A DNA stretch of 64,000 nt from Luscinia megarhynchos (GCA_034336665.1 CM067584.1:5547699-5611698), one strand, 5' to 3'; shown: positions 25,396 to 40,598, counted from the first letter of the stretch. The notes: generated by a model not told the origin, from the sequence alone. Numbers and translations are program-made.

Positions 25396-28300
25396 AGAGA
25401 GAGCATCATCGGCACGAGGATCGACGGACTCCCGACAGTGCATCCCTCCGGGATGAAGGACCCCGGCACATAGTATCCAGCCAAGAGGAGGAGGAGGGAC
25501 CACGGTAGATCATCCCCCAGGAAGCGAGGGACGCAGGGTCACTCCACATAGCATCAGCCTCGAGACGAGGGTGGCGGACGCCGAAGATCATCCTCTCGGG
25601 CCGGTATGACGACATTCCTTACCGACCATCGCACCAGGAGTGAGGGACGATGGACCCAGAAAGTGTATTGCCCCTCGAGGGCGAGGGACGAGGGACCCCG
25701 ACAGATCATCCCCCGAGAGCGCAGGGACGACGGACCCCTGACAGACCATCCCCAGGTAACGAGGACAACGGACCCCGACAGAGAATCCCCCAGAGTGAGG
25801 GACGACACACTCGACAGAGAATCAGCTCACGCTTTGAGGACGCCGGACACCCACAGAGCATCCCTCCGTGCTGACAATGACATACTCCCCGACAGAGCAT
25901 CCCCTGGGGGCGAGGACGATGGACCCAGACATTGCATTGATCCAGGGGCGAGGACGAGGGACCCACACAGAACATCAACCTGGGGGCGTGATCGAGGGAC
26001 CCCGGGGAGAACATCCCTCCCGGAAGAGGGCGAGTTGCCAAAAAGATCATCACCAGTAGGGGCGAGGGACGACGGACCTCGACAGATGATCACTACAAGG
26101 CGATGATGATGCACTCCCGACAAAGCATCGCCTCTGGGGCCAAGGGACGCCGGACCCTGACAGAGCATCACCTCGACGAGGGCCGACGTGAACACTGACA
26201 GATCATCTCTTCCCGGGCGTAGGACGAGGACCACGATAGGGCATTACCCTGGGGCGAGGACAACAGACTCCCTGACAGAGCATCCGGCTGACAAGGGCGA
26301 CGGATACCAAAAGGTCATTCTCCTGGGGGCGACGGACGACAGACCCCAACAGAGCATCGCCTCTGGGGGGTGAGGACGACGCACTCGACAGAGCATTGCC
26401 CCCGGGTGGAGGATGACGGACACCGACAAATGATTCTTCTGGGTGCGATGACGATGTACTCCAGACAGGGCATCCCCGTGAGGGTGAGGACAACGACCCC
26501 GACAGAGCATCGCCTTTGGGATGTGGGCGAATGACCCTGACAGAAGCTTTGCCCCAGGACAATGGCTACGGATGCCTAAGATCATCCTCTCGGGCGAAGT
26601 ATAGCGTATCCCTACTGACCATCACCGCACCAAGGACGACGGACCCCGAAAATGTATTGCTCCCCCAGGGCGCAGGGACGACGGACCTCAGCAGATCACC
26701 CCACCGAGGGCGAGGACGCCGGACTCCCTGACAGAGCATCCCCGGTAACGCAGGGACAACGGACTCCTGACAGAGCATCCTCGAGGGCGCAGGACGACAC
26801 ACCCCGACAGAGCATCGCCCTGGGGCCGAGGACGTCGGACCCCAACAGAGCATCCCAATGGCTGAGCATGAAAAACCCTTACAGAGCATTGCCCCATTGA
26901 CCCCGAAAGTGTATTGCCCCGGTGCTGCAGAACGACGGACCTCGACTGAGCATCAGCCCAGGACGAGGGCTGTATGGACTTTTGACAGAGCATCCCCCGA
27001 GACGAGGGAAATGGACCCCGACAGAGCATTGCCCCCGGGTTGAGGGACGACGACACCGACAAATAATCTTCCCAGGTGCGATTTAGACGACGGACTCCCT
27101 CGCAGGGCATCTCCCTGGGGCGAAGACGAAGGACCCCTACAGAGCATCACCCCTAAGCGTAGGACGCCGGACTCCGACAGAGCATACCCATAGGGCTAGG
27201 ACGACAGACCTCTACAGATCATCGCCTGGTGAGAACAACGGACTCGAAGTGTATTGCCCTGGGGGCGAGGACAACGGACCCCGACAGAGCATCGCTCCCT
27301 GGACGAGGGCAACGGACCTCTGACAGAGCATCGCCCTGGGACGAGGGCGATGGACCCTGACAGAGCATCCCCGGGAGATGAGGGATACGGACCCTGAGGA
27401 GCATCGCCCGAGGGGCTAGGGACAAGGGACCCCGACAGAGCATTTCCCTGCTTGAGGACCACGGACAGCGACAACTAATCCTCATGGGTGTGGATGACGA
27501 CCGACCCCGACAAGGCATTCTGCCGGGTGCGCAGGACGACAGACCCGGACAGAGCATCCCCGTGGGGCGTAAGACAACAGACTCGACAGAGCATCCCTCC
27601 AGGGCTGCAGGGACTAAGTTCCCTGACAGAGCATCGCACCGGACGAGAGCCGACAGACGCCACAAGATCATCCTCTCAGGGGCGAGTATGCCATATCCCT
27701 GCTGACCATCACCCCCGAGTGAGGACGACGGTTCTCGAAGTTTATTGCCCCCGGGGCCAGGATGAGGGACCCCCGACAGAGCATTGACCCATCGCTGAGG
27801 ATGACGGACATTGACAAATGATCCCTCAGGTGCGATGACGACGACTCCCCACAGGGCATCTCCCGGGCGAGAACGATGGACCCCGAGAGAGACATCGCCC
27901 TGGGGCGCAGGATGACAAACCCTGACAGGGCATCCCTGTGGGGCGAGGACCACAGACCCCCATACAGAGCATCCCTTCAGGATGAGGGCTTGACGGACGC
28001 TGCAAGATCATCTTATCGGGGGCAAGTATGACGTATCCCTACTGACCATCGCCCCAGGAGCGAGGACGACAAACCGGAAAGTATATTGCCCCGGGGGCGT
28101 GGACGAGGGACCCCGACATATCATGCTCCCATGGGCGAGGACGACAAACCCTGACAGAGCATCCCCAGGTAATAAGGACAACGGACCCCGACTGAGAATT
28201 CCCCAGAGTCTAGGACGACACACCCCGACAGAGCATTGCCCCGGGGCTGTGGACGTCCAACCTTGACAGGGCATCCCCGTGGGCGAGGACGACAGACTCT

Positions 28301-31300
28301 GACAGGGCATCACTCCGGAGCCGACGACTTCGGACCCTGACAGAGCATCGCCCCGGGACGAGGTTGACGGACCCTGACAGATCATCTTCCCAGGGCAAGG
28401 ACGAGGGACCCAGACAGGGCATTGCCCCGGGGGTGAGGAAGACGGTCATCGACAGATGAACCTTTAGGGTGCGATGACAAGATAGCCCGACAGGGCATTG
28501 CCCCGGGGGCGAAGATGACATACCCCGACAGAGAATCCCACCGGGGGCGAGGGAGACATATCCCGACAGAGCATTGCCCCGGAGTTGAGGACGACGGACA
28601 GTGACAAATGATCCTCCTGGGAGCGAGGACGGACCACCCCAACATTGCATTGATCCGCGAGGACGTAGGGTCCCAGACAGAGCATCTTCCGGGATGGACG
28701 AGGGAACTCAGAGAACATCCCCGGGATGAGGGCAACAGATGCCGAAAGATCATCACCGTGGGGGGCTAGAACGACGGGACTCCTACAGATGATCCCCCCC
28801 CAAAGTGATGACGATGGACTCCGACAGAGCATCGCCCCGGGGCGACAACATCGGACGCTGACAGAGCATCCCTCCGGTGCGATGACGACGGACCCTGACA
28901 GAGCATCACCCCAGGACGAGGGCATGACTTAACCCTGACAGATCATCTTCCCTTGGGGGCGAGTGGGACGAGGGACTCAACAGGGCATTGCCCTGGGGTT
29001 GGGCGGACGACGGACACCGACAGATGATCCTCCCGGTACGTATGACGACGGACCTCCCGCCAAGGCATCCCCCCGGTACATGGACGACAGACCCAGACAG
29101 ATCATCCCCTAGGGGTGAGGACGTCGGGCCCCGACAGGGCATCCCCGTGGGGCAAGTACGACAGACCCCTAAAGAGCATCGCCCTGGGGGCGAGGACAAC
29201 GGACCCCGAAAGTGCATCGCCCCTGGGGTGAGGACGAAGGACCCCGACAGAGCATTGCCCTGGGATGAGGGTGACGGACACTGACAGAGGATCGCCCTGT
29301 GACGAGGGTGACGGACCCTGACAGAGCATTGCCCTGGGACGAGGGCGATGGACCCTGACAGAGCATTGAGCCAGGGTTGAGGACAACGGACACCGAAAAA
29401 TTTTCCTCCTGGGTGCGATGACGACTGTCCACAAAAAGGCATCCCCCCAGTGCCAGGACGAGAGACTCCGACAGATCATCCACCCGGGGGCGATGACGAC
29501 GGACCCCTACAAAGCATCGCCCTGGGACGAGGGCGATGGACCCTGACAGAGCATCCCCGGAAGATGAGGGAGACGGACCCTGACAGAGCATCGCCCAGAG
29601 GGCGAGGGACGAGGGACTCTCGACAGGGCATCGCCCTGAGGGCGAGGGATGACAGACTCTGACAGGGCATCGCCTCGAGCCCACGGCATACTCGACCCCT
29701 GACAGAGCAGCACCCGGGGGCGAGGACGACTGACACCGAAGAACTCCCCCGGGGCAAGGACGAGGGACCCTGACAGATGATACCCCGGACGCACTGGGCG
29801 TATGCACCCCTACAGAGTAGCTCCCCAAGGAAAGTAGGCAGGATCCGGGACGAGGGCGACGGACGCTGAAAGAACATCGCCGAGGTGGCGAGGATGATGG
29901 ACTCCCGAAGATGATCCTCCCTGGGGCGAGGACGCCGACCCAGAAAGAGTATTAGCCCAGGGCGAAGATGATGGACAGCAGCAGAGCATCTTACTCGGGG
30001 GGCGCAGGACGACAGAGCCCGACAGAGCATCCCCCGGGTGAGACGACAGACCCCGACAGAGCATCACCCGGGGAGAGGACGATGGACCCCAACACATCAT
30101 CCCCCCGAGGCCAGGACAGCGGACTCCCCGACAGAGTATCCTCCAGGGAGAGGACGAGGGACGCCGACAGATCATCCTCCAGGGGTGAGGATGACACTTC
30201 CACAGAGCATCACCCTGGGGAAAGGGCGACGGACCCCCGACAGAGCATTGCCCCGGAGGTGAGGACAAGGCACCCCGAGAGTGCATTGCCCCAGGGTTGA
30301 GGACGACGGATAGCTACAAATGATCCTCTTGGGTGCGATGATGACAGACTCCAGACAGGGCATCTCACGGGCTGCATGATGATGGACCACGACAGAGCAT
30401 CGAGGCGATGGGGTGACGGATAGAGTCCATCCTTCCCGGGGAAAGGATGACAGCCCCTACAGAGCATCGCGTCATGGGAGAGGACAAGCGACTCCCTGAC
30501 AGAGCATTGTCCCGGTTGAGGGACTATCGGACACCGACAAATGATCTTCCCGGTGTGATGACGACAGACCCCAACAGGGCATCTCCCCGGGACGCAGGGA
30601 AGAGAGACTCCCGACAGAGCAGCTCGGGCCAGGGACGACGACATTGACAAGACATCCACCGCCTGAGGACAAAAGACCCCGACAGATCATCCTCCGGGCG
30701 AGGACTAAGGTCCCGACAGAGCATTGCCTCGAACGCAGAACGACGGATGCCGTAAGATAATCCTCCCGGGGCGAAGTATGCCATATCCCGATTGATCATC
30801 AGCCCTACGCCGTGGTGAGCCGGATCCCGGAAGTGTACTGCCCTGGGGGCGAGGACAAGGGACCTCATCAGATCATCCCCGAGGGGCCCAGGGACGACAG
30901 ACCCCTGACAGGGCATCGCCCGGGCAAGGGACGACTTCGACCATGACAGAGCATCACCCCAAGATGAGGGCTGGCGAACCCTGACAGATCATTTTTAAGG
31001 GCGAGGACAAGAGACCCCCGACAGGGCATTGTCTCGGGTGAGGACGCACGGACACCGACAGATGATACTTCCGGTGTGATGACGAGACTCCCCGACAGGG
31101 CATCCCCTGGGCGAGGACGACGAGACCCCGAAAGATCATCCCCGGGACCAGGGTGACGGATGCCCGAAGACCATCTTCCCTGGGACGAGGACGACAGGCC
31201 CGACAGAGCATCATCCCGGGGCGAGAACGAGGGACACCAAAGAGCATTGCCCCGGGTTGAGGACGACGGACACCGACAAATGATCCTCCCAGGTGAGCGG

Positions 31301-34300
31301 ACGACGACTCCCGACGGGCATCTCCTCGGGGGCGAGATGACGGACTCGACAAGGCATCCCCTAGAGGGCAGGGACGACAGACCTCGACAGAGCATCCTTC
31401 CAGGTCGAGGACGAGGGTCACTGACAGAGCATCGCTCGACGAGGCTACATACATTGCAAGATCATCCTCCCCGGGGCGTGCATGACGATCTCCACTGACC
31501 ATCACTCCCAGATGGGCGGACAGATAGACTCCTTAAATTGTATTGCCCGGGGCGAGGAGGAGGGACGCTGAGAGATCATCCCCCGAGGGTGAGGACGACG
31601 GCCCTGACAGAGCATCACCCCAGGGGCGAGAACGACCAGTCACAGACACATGATCCTCCCGGTGCGATGACGCATCGGACCCCTCGATAGGGCATCCCCA
31701 GGGTGAGGACAATGGGCCCTGACAGAGCATCTCCCGGGACGAGGGCGACGGACGCTGCAAGATCATCCTCTCGGGGAGCGAGTAGGATCGTGATCCGTGA
31801 TTGACCATCGCCCCAGGAGCTGCAGGATGACGGACCCTGACTAGTTCATCACAGGGTCGAGGGCTGACACACCCTCGACAGGCATCGCCCTTAGGCCGAG
31901 GACGCCGGACCACCCTACAGGGCATTTCCGTGGGGCGAGGATGACAGACACTCTACAGATCATCTGCCCTGTGGACGAGGGCTCGTGGACCCTGAGAGAG
32001 CATCTCCGGAGGTGACGGAGACGGACTCCTGACAGAGCAAAGCTCGAGGATGCGAGGAGGAGGAACCCCGAGAGAGCATTGCCCTCGAGGTTGAGGACGA
32101 CGACACTGACAAATGATTCTCACCGTGCGATGGCGGCGCGATCCCGACAGGCATCTCGCGCTATGGGACAACAGACCCCGAGATCATCTCGGGGGCAGGG
32201 AGGACATACCCCAACAAGGCATGCCTGTGGGGCAAGGACGACAGACTCGAAGAGCATCCCTCCGGGTGAAGACTAAGGACCCCGACAGAGCATTGCACTG
32301 AACGAGAATGACGGACGCCAGAAGATGATCCTCCTCCCGGGGCGTATGCCAGATCTCATTGACCATCAGCCCGAGCCGAGGACGATGGATCCCGAATGTA
32401 TTGCCCGAGGACGAGGGACGAGGGATCCTCGACAGATCATCCCTGAGGCGTAGGATGACAGACCCTGACAGGGCATCGCCCGAGCCGACGACTTTCGACT
32501 CCTGACAGAGCATCACATCGGACGCGGGCGATGGACCCTCACAGATCATCTTTATGGGGGCGAGTGATGAGACCCTCGACAGGGCATTGCCCGGGGAGAG
32601 ACGGCGGACACCGACAGATGATCCTTCTGGGTGCGATGACGAGACCCCGATAGGGCATCCCCCGAGTGTGGGATCGACGGACTCGAAAAGAGCATCCCCT
32701 CGGGACCAGGGCGACAGACGCCAAAGATCATCCTCCCATGGGCGCATTATGACAGACCCTGACAAAGCATCTCCTCGGATGAGGGACGACGGACATTCAA
32801 AGATCATCCTCCTGGGGGCTAAGACGTGGACTCCAGATAGAGCATGCCTCGTGAGAGGATGAGCGACTCGACATAGCATCTCCCCAGGGGCAAGGAAGAC
32901 GGACCACGACAGAGCATCCCCCAGTGGCAGACGATGGACCCCGACAGAGCATCGGTTCGAGGACGCACGGACCCCAACAGATCATTGCCCCGGTTCTAGG
33001 ACAACGGACCCCAACAGATCATCATTTTTAGACGAGGGCTATGGACGCTGAAAGATCATCCCTCCCTGGGCAAAGACTGAGGACCCCGACAGAGCATCCC
33101 ACTGGGCGAGGGACGACATATACCTACTGACCATCGCCTCCTAGGGCGAGGACGACGGACTCCAAAAGTGTATTGACGCAGAGGCAAGGACGCATCGGAC
33201 TCCCAAAAAGAGCATCGCCCCTCGGGATGAGGGTGACAGAGCACGCCCCAGGGCGAGGACGAAAACTCCCTTACAGAGCATCCCCGGTGCGAGGACAACG
33301 GACCATGACCACGACAGAGCATCTCCTTGGGACGAGGGCTACGGACGCAGAAAGATCATCCTCCTGGGGCGAGGGACGCGGTCGACAGAGCCTCCCCTGG
33401 GGCTAGATTGACATATGCCTTGTTATCATCGCCCGAGGGGCCGAGGACGCCGGACTCAAAATGTATTGCCCCTGGGGGCGAGGGCGAGGGACCCCAACAG
33501 GTCATGCCCTCAGAGGGCAGGAGGACGGACACATCCTCAGATGAGCATCCTCCCTGGAGAGGAGGATGAAGGACCCCGACAGAGACGTGGCTAGGAGGAC
33601 GATTCTATTGACCATCACTCGACTCCCGACAGTCATATCCTTGGGGGCGAGGGTCGACAGACCCCTGACAGAGACTTCCCCAGGGCGAGGACGATGGACT
33701 CCTCGACAGAGCATGCAGGGCGCGAGGATCACGGACCCCTGATTGATCATCCCCCAGTGCGATGATCTAGGGACGCCGACATAGCCTTCCCCCTGGGCAG
33801 GATGATCGATCCCCTACTGACCATCGCCCGGGGTCGAGGACGACGGACTCAAGAAAGTGTATTGCCTCGGGGGACGCTCGAAAGATCATCGCTGGGCGTG
33901 TGATGACTGCACCGACATATCATCTCCCAAAGAGGGACGACGGACTCTACAGAGCATCCCCAGCACGAGGAAGACGGACTTCGACAGAGCATTGCCCCGG
34001 CTCGAGGGCAACAGACGCGAAGATCATCCTCCCGTGGGCGAGGACGATGTATCCCAACAGAGCCTCCCCTGGATGAGGATGCCATATCACTGCTGAGCAT
34101 TGCTCCCGGGGGTGAGGACGATGGACCCTCGACAGAGCATCGCCCGGGGAAGGACGACGATCTCTTACAGAACATTCGGGGGGCATGGATGACGGACCCA
34201 GACAGAGCATTCCCGTGAAGAGAGGACGACGGACCCCCGACAGAGCATCGCTCCGGGCGAGGACGACAAACACTGACAGATCATCTTACCGGGCGAGGAA

Positions 34301-37300
34301 GAGGAGCCCGACAGAGCATTGGCCCGGGGTTGAGGACGACGGACACCGACAGATGATCCCCCGTGCTAGCGATGATGAAAGACCCTAATAGGGCATGCCC
34401 CGGGGCGAGGAGGACGGACACTTATAGAGCATCACCCTGGGGGCGAGGGACGATGGACTCCTGACAGATCATCCCCGGGGGGACGAGGACGATGGACATT
34501 GACAGACAGGACATCCTCCCGGGCGACGGCGACAGATGCCGAAGATCATCCTCTCCCAGGGCGAGGACGGGGACCCCCGACGAACATCCCACTGCAAGGG
34601 ACGACGATCTCTACTGACCATCACCCCGGGAGAGGACAACGGACCCCCAAAAGTGTATTGCCCCAGGATTAGGGGCGATGATCCCGACAGGGCATCTCCC
34701 CGGGCGAGGACGACGAATCCCCGATCAGAGCATCGCTCAGGGGCGAGGGCACGACGGACTCGACAGGAGCATCCCCATTGGGCTTAGGACGACAGACCCT
34801 GGACAGAGCATTGCCCCGGGACGGCGTGACAAAGCCCTGACAGATCATCTTCCCGGGGCAGGATGAGACCCGACAGAGCATCGCCCCAGGGCAAGGACGC
34901 ACGACGGGACCACTATCCCCCTGGTGCAAGGACGACACAAACCCGACAGAGCATCCCTTCGGGTCGAGGGCGACGGATCTCGAAAGGTCATCCTTCTGGG
35001 GCGAGGAAGAAGGACGCTGACAGAGCCTCTCTGGGGAGCAGGGACGACGATCGCTCACTGACCAGCCGCTCGGGGAGGATGACGGACCTTGAAAGTGTAT
35101 TGCCCCAGGGGCTGAAGACGAACCAGGTACAGGGCATCCCCGGGGACGAGACATCGGACCTTGAGAGAACATTGCTCCGGGGGGCAAGTACGATGAACCC
35201 AGAGTGGGCATCCCGGGGACGAGGACGACGGACCCGACGAGCATCCGCCTGGGGAGCAAGGATGATGGACCCCACAGAGCATGCCGTTCGGATCGACGAC
35301 GGATCCCTGACAGAACACTCAGGGCGAGGGACGATGCACCCCGACAGAGCATTGCCCCAGGGCGAGGATGAGGGGACTCTGAGAGAGCACTCCTCCGGGT
35401 GCATGGACAACGAGACCATACCCCGGATGAGGCGATGGATGCCGAAAGATCGTCAGCCTCTGAGGCGAGGGACGACTGACCCGACAGGGCATCCTTCCAG
35501 GGTGATGACGAGGGTCCCCCGACAGAGCATCACCCAGGGACGAGGCGGCTAATGGACGCCAAGATCATCCTCCCGGGGGGCTTAATATGACTTATCCCTA
35601 CTGACCATCGCCTGGAGCTAGAACGCCCACGGCTCCCTCGAAGCGACGTATGCTCCGGGGTGAGGATGACGGACCGTGACAGAGCATCTCCCCGGGATGA
35701 TCGCAACGGACCCCTGACAGATCATTGCCTCGAGGCGAGGGACGAGACTCGACAGATCATGTCCCCGGGGCTGAGGATGACAGACACCGACAAATGATCC
35801 GGTCGGGGTGTGAAGATGAAAAACACCAACAGGGCAGCCCCATGGGGTAATGGCGACAGACCCCGACAGAGCATCACTCCGGGGGCGAAGACGACGGACC
35901 CTGACAGAGCATCCTCCTCCTGGAGCGAGGGCGACGGACTCCGCTACACAGCATCCCCCCCCGGGACGAGCGCGCAAGGACCCTGGACAGATCATCGCCC
36001 AGATGCAATGACAACGGACCCCGACAGAGCATCTTCCTGGGGGCATGGACGACGGACCCCAACAGAGCATCCCTTCAGGGCGAGGGACTAAGGTTCCTGA
36101 CAGAGCATCAGCTCGACGAGGCCACGGATGGGCTGGAAGATCATCCTCCTGGGGCGCAGTATGCCACATCCCTACTGACCATTGCCCCTGAAGCCGGTGG
36201 ACGACGGATCCTGGAAGTTTATTGCCCCGGGGCGAGGACGACGCACCTTGACAGATCATCCCGCCGAGGGCGTGTAGGACGACAGACCCTGAAAGGGGCA
36301 TCGCCCCCAGGGCCGAGCGAGGTCGGACTTTGACAGAACACGCCGATCGAGGGCGAAGGACAATGACAGATCATCTTCCCAGGGTGAGGACGAGGGACCC
36401 CGACAGGGCATTGCCCCAGGGTTGAGGACAACATACACCTACAGCTAATCCCTTCCGGGTGCGATGATGAGATACCTCGAGAGGGCATCCCCCCGGGACG
36501 AGGGGTGACGGATGCCGAAGACCATCCTCCTGGGGCAAGGATGACAGACTCCGACTGAGCATCACTCCCGGCGGGCGAGGACAAGGGACCCGGACAGAGC
36601 ATCGCCCGGATGAGGGCACGGACACGACAAATGATCCTCCCGGTGCGATGCTGATGGACCCCAACAGGGCATCTCCCCGGCGAGGACAATAGACCCCCGA
36701 CAGAGCATCGTCCCGGGGGCGAGGACAGTGGACTCATACAGGGCATCCCCTGTTGTGCAAGGTTGACAGACTCCAAACAGAGCATTGCCCCGGGGCGTGG
36801 ACAACGGACCCCAACAGAGCATCGACACGGGACGAAGGCAACAGATCCTGACAGAGCATCACCCTGGGACGAGGGCGCATGGACCCTGGACGGAGCATCC
36901 CCGGGAGACGGCGAGACGGCTCTGACAGAGCACGCCCGAGGGCTAGGACGAGGGACACCGACAGAGCATTGCACGGGGTTGAGGGACGATGGACACCCGA
37001 AAATGATCCTCCCGGTGCGATGGACGATGGACCCCGATACAAGGCATCGCCCCATTTCGGAGGGACGCATAGACTCCGACAGATCATCCCGTCCGGGGGC
37101 CAGGAGGACGGACCCTGACAGGGCATCCCGTGGGGCGAGGACGATAGACCCTGACAGAGCATCCCTTCGAGCAAAAACGAGGGTCCTCGACAGAGCACGC
37201 CACTGGGACGAGGGCAACAAACACCGTAAGATCATCCTATCGGGCGAAAAGTCGACGTACCATACTGACCATCACCCCAGGAGCGAGGAAGACGGACTCC

Positions 37301-38054
37301 TGAAAGTGTATTGCCCCAGGGCAGGATGAGGGACCCCGACAGATCATCCCTTCGAGCCCGATGACGACGTGGGACCCCTGACAGGGCATCGCCTCTGGTA
37401 ACGAGGACAACGGACCCTGACAGAGCATCCTCCTGAGGCTGGAAAGACGACACACCCCATCAGAACATTGCCCTGGGGTGAGGAGGTCGACCCGACAGGG
37501 CATCCCCTGTGAGGAGAGGGACGACAGACTCCTATCGAACATCACCTGGGAGAGGACAACAGACCCCAAAGTGTATTGCCCCAGGGGCAAGGATGACAAA
37601 CCCGACAGAGCATCGCCTCGAATGAGGGGTGGTGACGGACTCCAGACAGAGGATCGCCCTGGGGCGAGGGCGATGGACCCTGACAGAGCATCCCTGGGAG
37701 ACGAGCGAGACGGACTCCTGACAGACAATCGGCCTGGGGGGCGAGGACAAGGGACCCCGACAGAGCATTGCCCCGGGTAGAGTGCGGACGCACTTGAACA
37801 CCGACAAATGATCCCTCCGGTAACGAGGACTAACAGACCCCTGACAGAGCATCCCCCAGGGCGAGGACGACACACTGACAGAGCATCGCCCCCAAGGCTT
37901 CAATATCATCGCCGGAGCCCGCCAGGTCTTCCCCCTGGCCAGGAAGACGAGACCCCGACAGAGCATCGCCCTAGGGGCGAGGGATGAAGGACCGGCCAGA
38001 GCATTGCCCCGGTTGAGGACTGCGACAGACACCGAGAAATGATCCTCCAGGGTG
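25396..38054. repeat. 38-bp minisatellite array, segment 6
   Basis: The longest array, mostly with the same error signature as segment 5, but about 28.0-29.47 kb reads cleanly. Up to about 27.2 kb it matches 62191-64000. Beyond that it holds further higher-order copies: about 29.8-33.2 kb carries landmarks also found at about 20.4-25.1 kb (the CTACAGAGTAGC monomer, the GAGTATTAGCCC monomer, the AGAGCATGCCTC monomer), in the same order but closer together. No gene is visible. Confidence 0.9.
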
Positions 38055-38177
38055 CAAGCAGCAGCGGCAGCAGCTCACCGATGGGGAGGGAGATGTCTAG
38101 CTAGACAAACAAACCCTCCAGGCATGAGCAGCACACGATTGTGGATGTGAAAAGCACTGCAACATCACCCCAGGACA
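38055..38177. mobile_element. Truncated copy of the 600-bp LTR before H4
   Basis: Only the right-hand ~123 bp of the LTR is present, from GCAAGCAGCAG to the CCCCAGGACA end at 38177. It directly abuts satellite on its left. It sits at the same place relative to H4 as the full LTRs before H1 and H5, so it derives from the same insertion, later truncated or collapsed in assembly. Confidence 0.7.
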
Positions 38178-38647
38178 GGGGGATGAGCCCTCCCCAGGGG
38201 CAAGGACGACAGACACCGACAGCTTTTCCCCTCCCCCACCAAAAGGGCGACAAAGACAGCACAGCATGCCAGCAAGGCGGATGGAGAGCACAGTGCCTCC
38301 CAAAATCGGAGGGGGTCGGACACCACCCGGCTCAACAAAAAGCTAAGGACAGACAAGCACCGGGCAGCGAGACGCGCTACCGGCCCCACAAATTGAGGGA
38401 TCTGGCCATCACCCCGGTTCAACAGCTAAGGCCAAAGATAAAATAGGCAAAAATCACAACAAGTTCTGTGCCTGGTCTTTACTCCCAGCAACGAGTCCCT
38501 GGCCACCCAAACTAAGCTCAAAGCTCTGCACCCCATGAAGAGGGGAGGACGGAGACCTTCAGCCGGAAGGGAGCTGGGGGCCCAGGGATGTCTTCCTCCT
38601 CCTCCCTGGGCGGTCCTGGGTGGTTTCGGGCCCTCCTGTAGGGGAAT

Positions 38648-38772
38648 GGCAGGGCTGGAGGTCTCGCAGCGTCGTCACACTAGGGCATGGCGGGCTGGAG
38701 GTTCTCTGGCCCTGTCACACCGGGGGATGCTCAGGGCTGGGGGTTCTGTGGCCGCATCATACCGGGGATGCT
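38648..38772 (+). repeat. ~42-bp minisatellite inside H4, three units
   Basis: Three units ending in GTCACAC, GTCACAC and ATCATAC. Confidence 0.7.
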
Positions 38773-38874
38773 GCGAGCTCATCCCAGGGTGAGAGGGACA
38801 GAAACCCTGCCGTGTCCCCCAGAGGGATGAAGACCCCACCCCCAAGGGAGAGGGACAGAAACCGCCCGCGACCT

Positions 38875-39183
38875 CGAGCATTTCCCAGACCCAGAGGGAT
38901 GGATACCCATGAGCAGCATCTGGGTGCTGGGCCCCAGATAAAACTGGGCCCCAAATCAAACTTTTATCAGCCAGAAATGCTTTAGCAGTGAGATTTCCTT
39001 TCCACAGGCCCCGCTGTGTCACGATGGGACGCCGTTCCGGGTGAGGTCCTGGAGTGTCACAGCGCTGCCCTTGGTTCCACCAGGGCCCTACTGTGTCCTA
39101 CAGAGAGCCTTGGTCTGTGAGATTCTGTTGAATTCAAAATGCAAGGAATTTCTCTCGACATTGGGCCTGTCAATCAAAGTCTG
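38875..39183 (+). other. Broken copy of the hinge open block in H4
   Basis: Aligns over its length with the H1 block but has several frame-breaking indels (for example ACGATGGGACGCC where H7 has ACAATGGACGCTC), and CTGAAAAG in place of CTAGAAAAG removes the stop. Confidence 0.35.
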
Positions 39184-39319
39184 AAAAGAACACAGGATTT
39201 GGGCCGAGCTCTCAGGAAATGCTTCCAACTTAGGTGATAGGAAGCAAAATGTAGATTAAAGCAGAGATGTATTTAGGTCGGGAGAAAAGTTTAGCTGTAG
39301 ATTTTATGATTAAAAGAAG

Positions 39320-39475
39320 AATAAAATTAGTCAAGATGTGATAAAAAGTCTTTAGACTAGGTCTGTGTGCCAGAACAGGATTACAGAAAAGTTCACACTG
39401 CAATTAGACAAAACTTTAGTATTGAATTAGAAAACATAAATGTCTTTTGTTGGCAGTGTGGTTTTGGTGAATAAA
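39320..39475 (+). terminator. Paired poly(A) signals in H4
   Basis: AATAAA at 39320-39325 and 39470-39475. Confidence 0.35.
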
Positions 39476-39754
39476 ATCCTGAAAAGACCTTGTAGCCATA
39501 AGTGCTGCAACTTCGCCACGCTTGCCTATCATTTTGTACTCTAGAAATGGGGGCATGGACACTCCAGAGACCCCCTTCTCTGCTTTCTGCAGTGCCGAAG
39601 GGGCCCAGGAGAGCTAGTGGAGAGGACTGGGAGTGCCGGGAGCTGCTCCCAAAATCCCGGTGTGACCCTGGGCCCAGCCCCACCCGCCCTCACACCTGCC
39701 TCTCTCCCACCCCGCGTGCCCAAGCCACGCCCCTTTTATGCTCTTTTCTCCTTC

Positions 39755-39908
39755 TGACCACATCAGAACGCTTCGGTCACGCTATGTACACGCCTCCCCT
39801 ATGTGTCATCACAATGAGCAACGCTGGGTACTCCCGCCCTCACGCTTTGTTTCTGGGCTTCTTTTGGCTGTGTTTGAAAGTGGCGGGCTTGGTCTGGAGT
39901 ATATAAAG
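39755..39908 (+). promoter_or_regulatory. Promoter P4
   Basis: TATATAAAG is intact (39900-39908). The distal CCAAT reads ACCACATCAG, the proximal ATTGG reads TTTTGG, and the GC box reads GTGGCGGGC. Either P4 is partly decayed or these are consensus errors. Confidence 0.45.
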
Positions 39909-40598
39909 AGCCCCGCTGCTCAAGACCTCAGCAGCGGCGAGCGACGGAAAGAGGAGGAGGGGCCCCTGGGAGAGGAGCCTCGAGCATCTCACCGGAGGAG
40001 ACCCACAGAGCAGGCTTTAAGATTTGATCTCCACCATCTGCCCGGCAACGAGGGTGCGGAGACCCCTACCCGGGCCACTCTGCTCCATGGAGACCTCAGA
40101 GCCTACACCGTGATGAGCACAGATCACCCGGCCCCCTCCATGGTGGAGGAAGGGTGACCTAACACCCTGCCCCACACACATATTTCCACGCAGGATAACG
40201 ATGGTGACACCGCTCCCCGGTCCTCTCATTGGGGTGAGGAGGGTGGAAACTGACCATTGCATCAGGGGGGGCCAGGACGATGGACACATGGGTGAAGACG
40301 ACAGACCCTGACAGAGCATCGCCTTGGGCGCAGTACGATGGAGACACCGCTCCCCAGCACTATTTGGTGCTTCCTCGAACAAGCAGGCTCTGCCCGCCAA
40401 AGATGTGGTGGACAGAGACCACCCGTGCCCTCTGTGTTGCAGAGAAGTAGGATGGACATGACCTGACCACTCATTCCCACAAAAAAACGAGGGGCGAAGA
40501 TGATCCTGACCCCCTATAGCTAAGGAGCGGCAACCAAGGGCACAGAGACCCCACCAGAGACTGCTCCGGCCCACGGAGACCATCCCAACTCACCCAAG

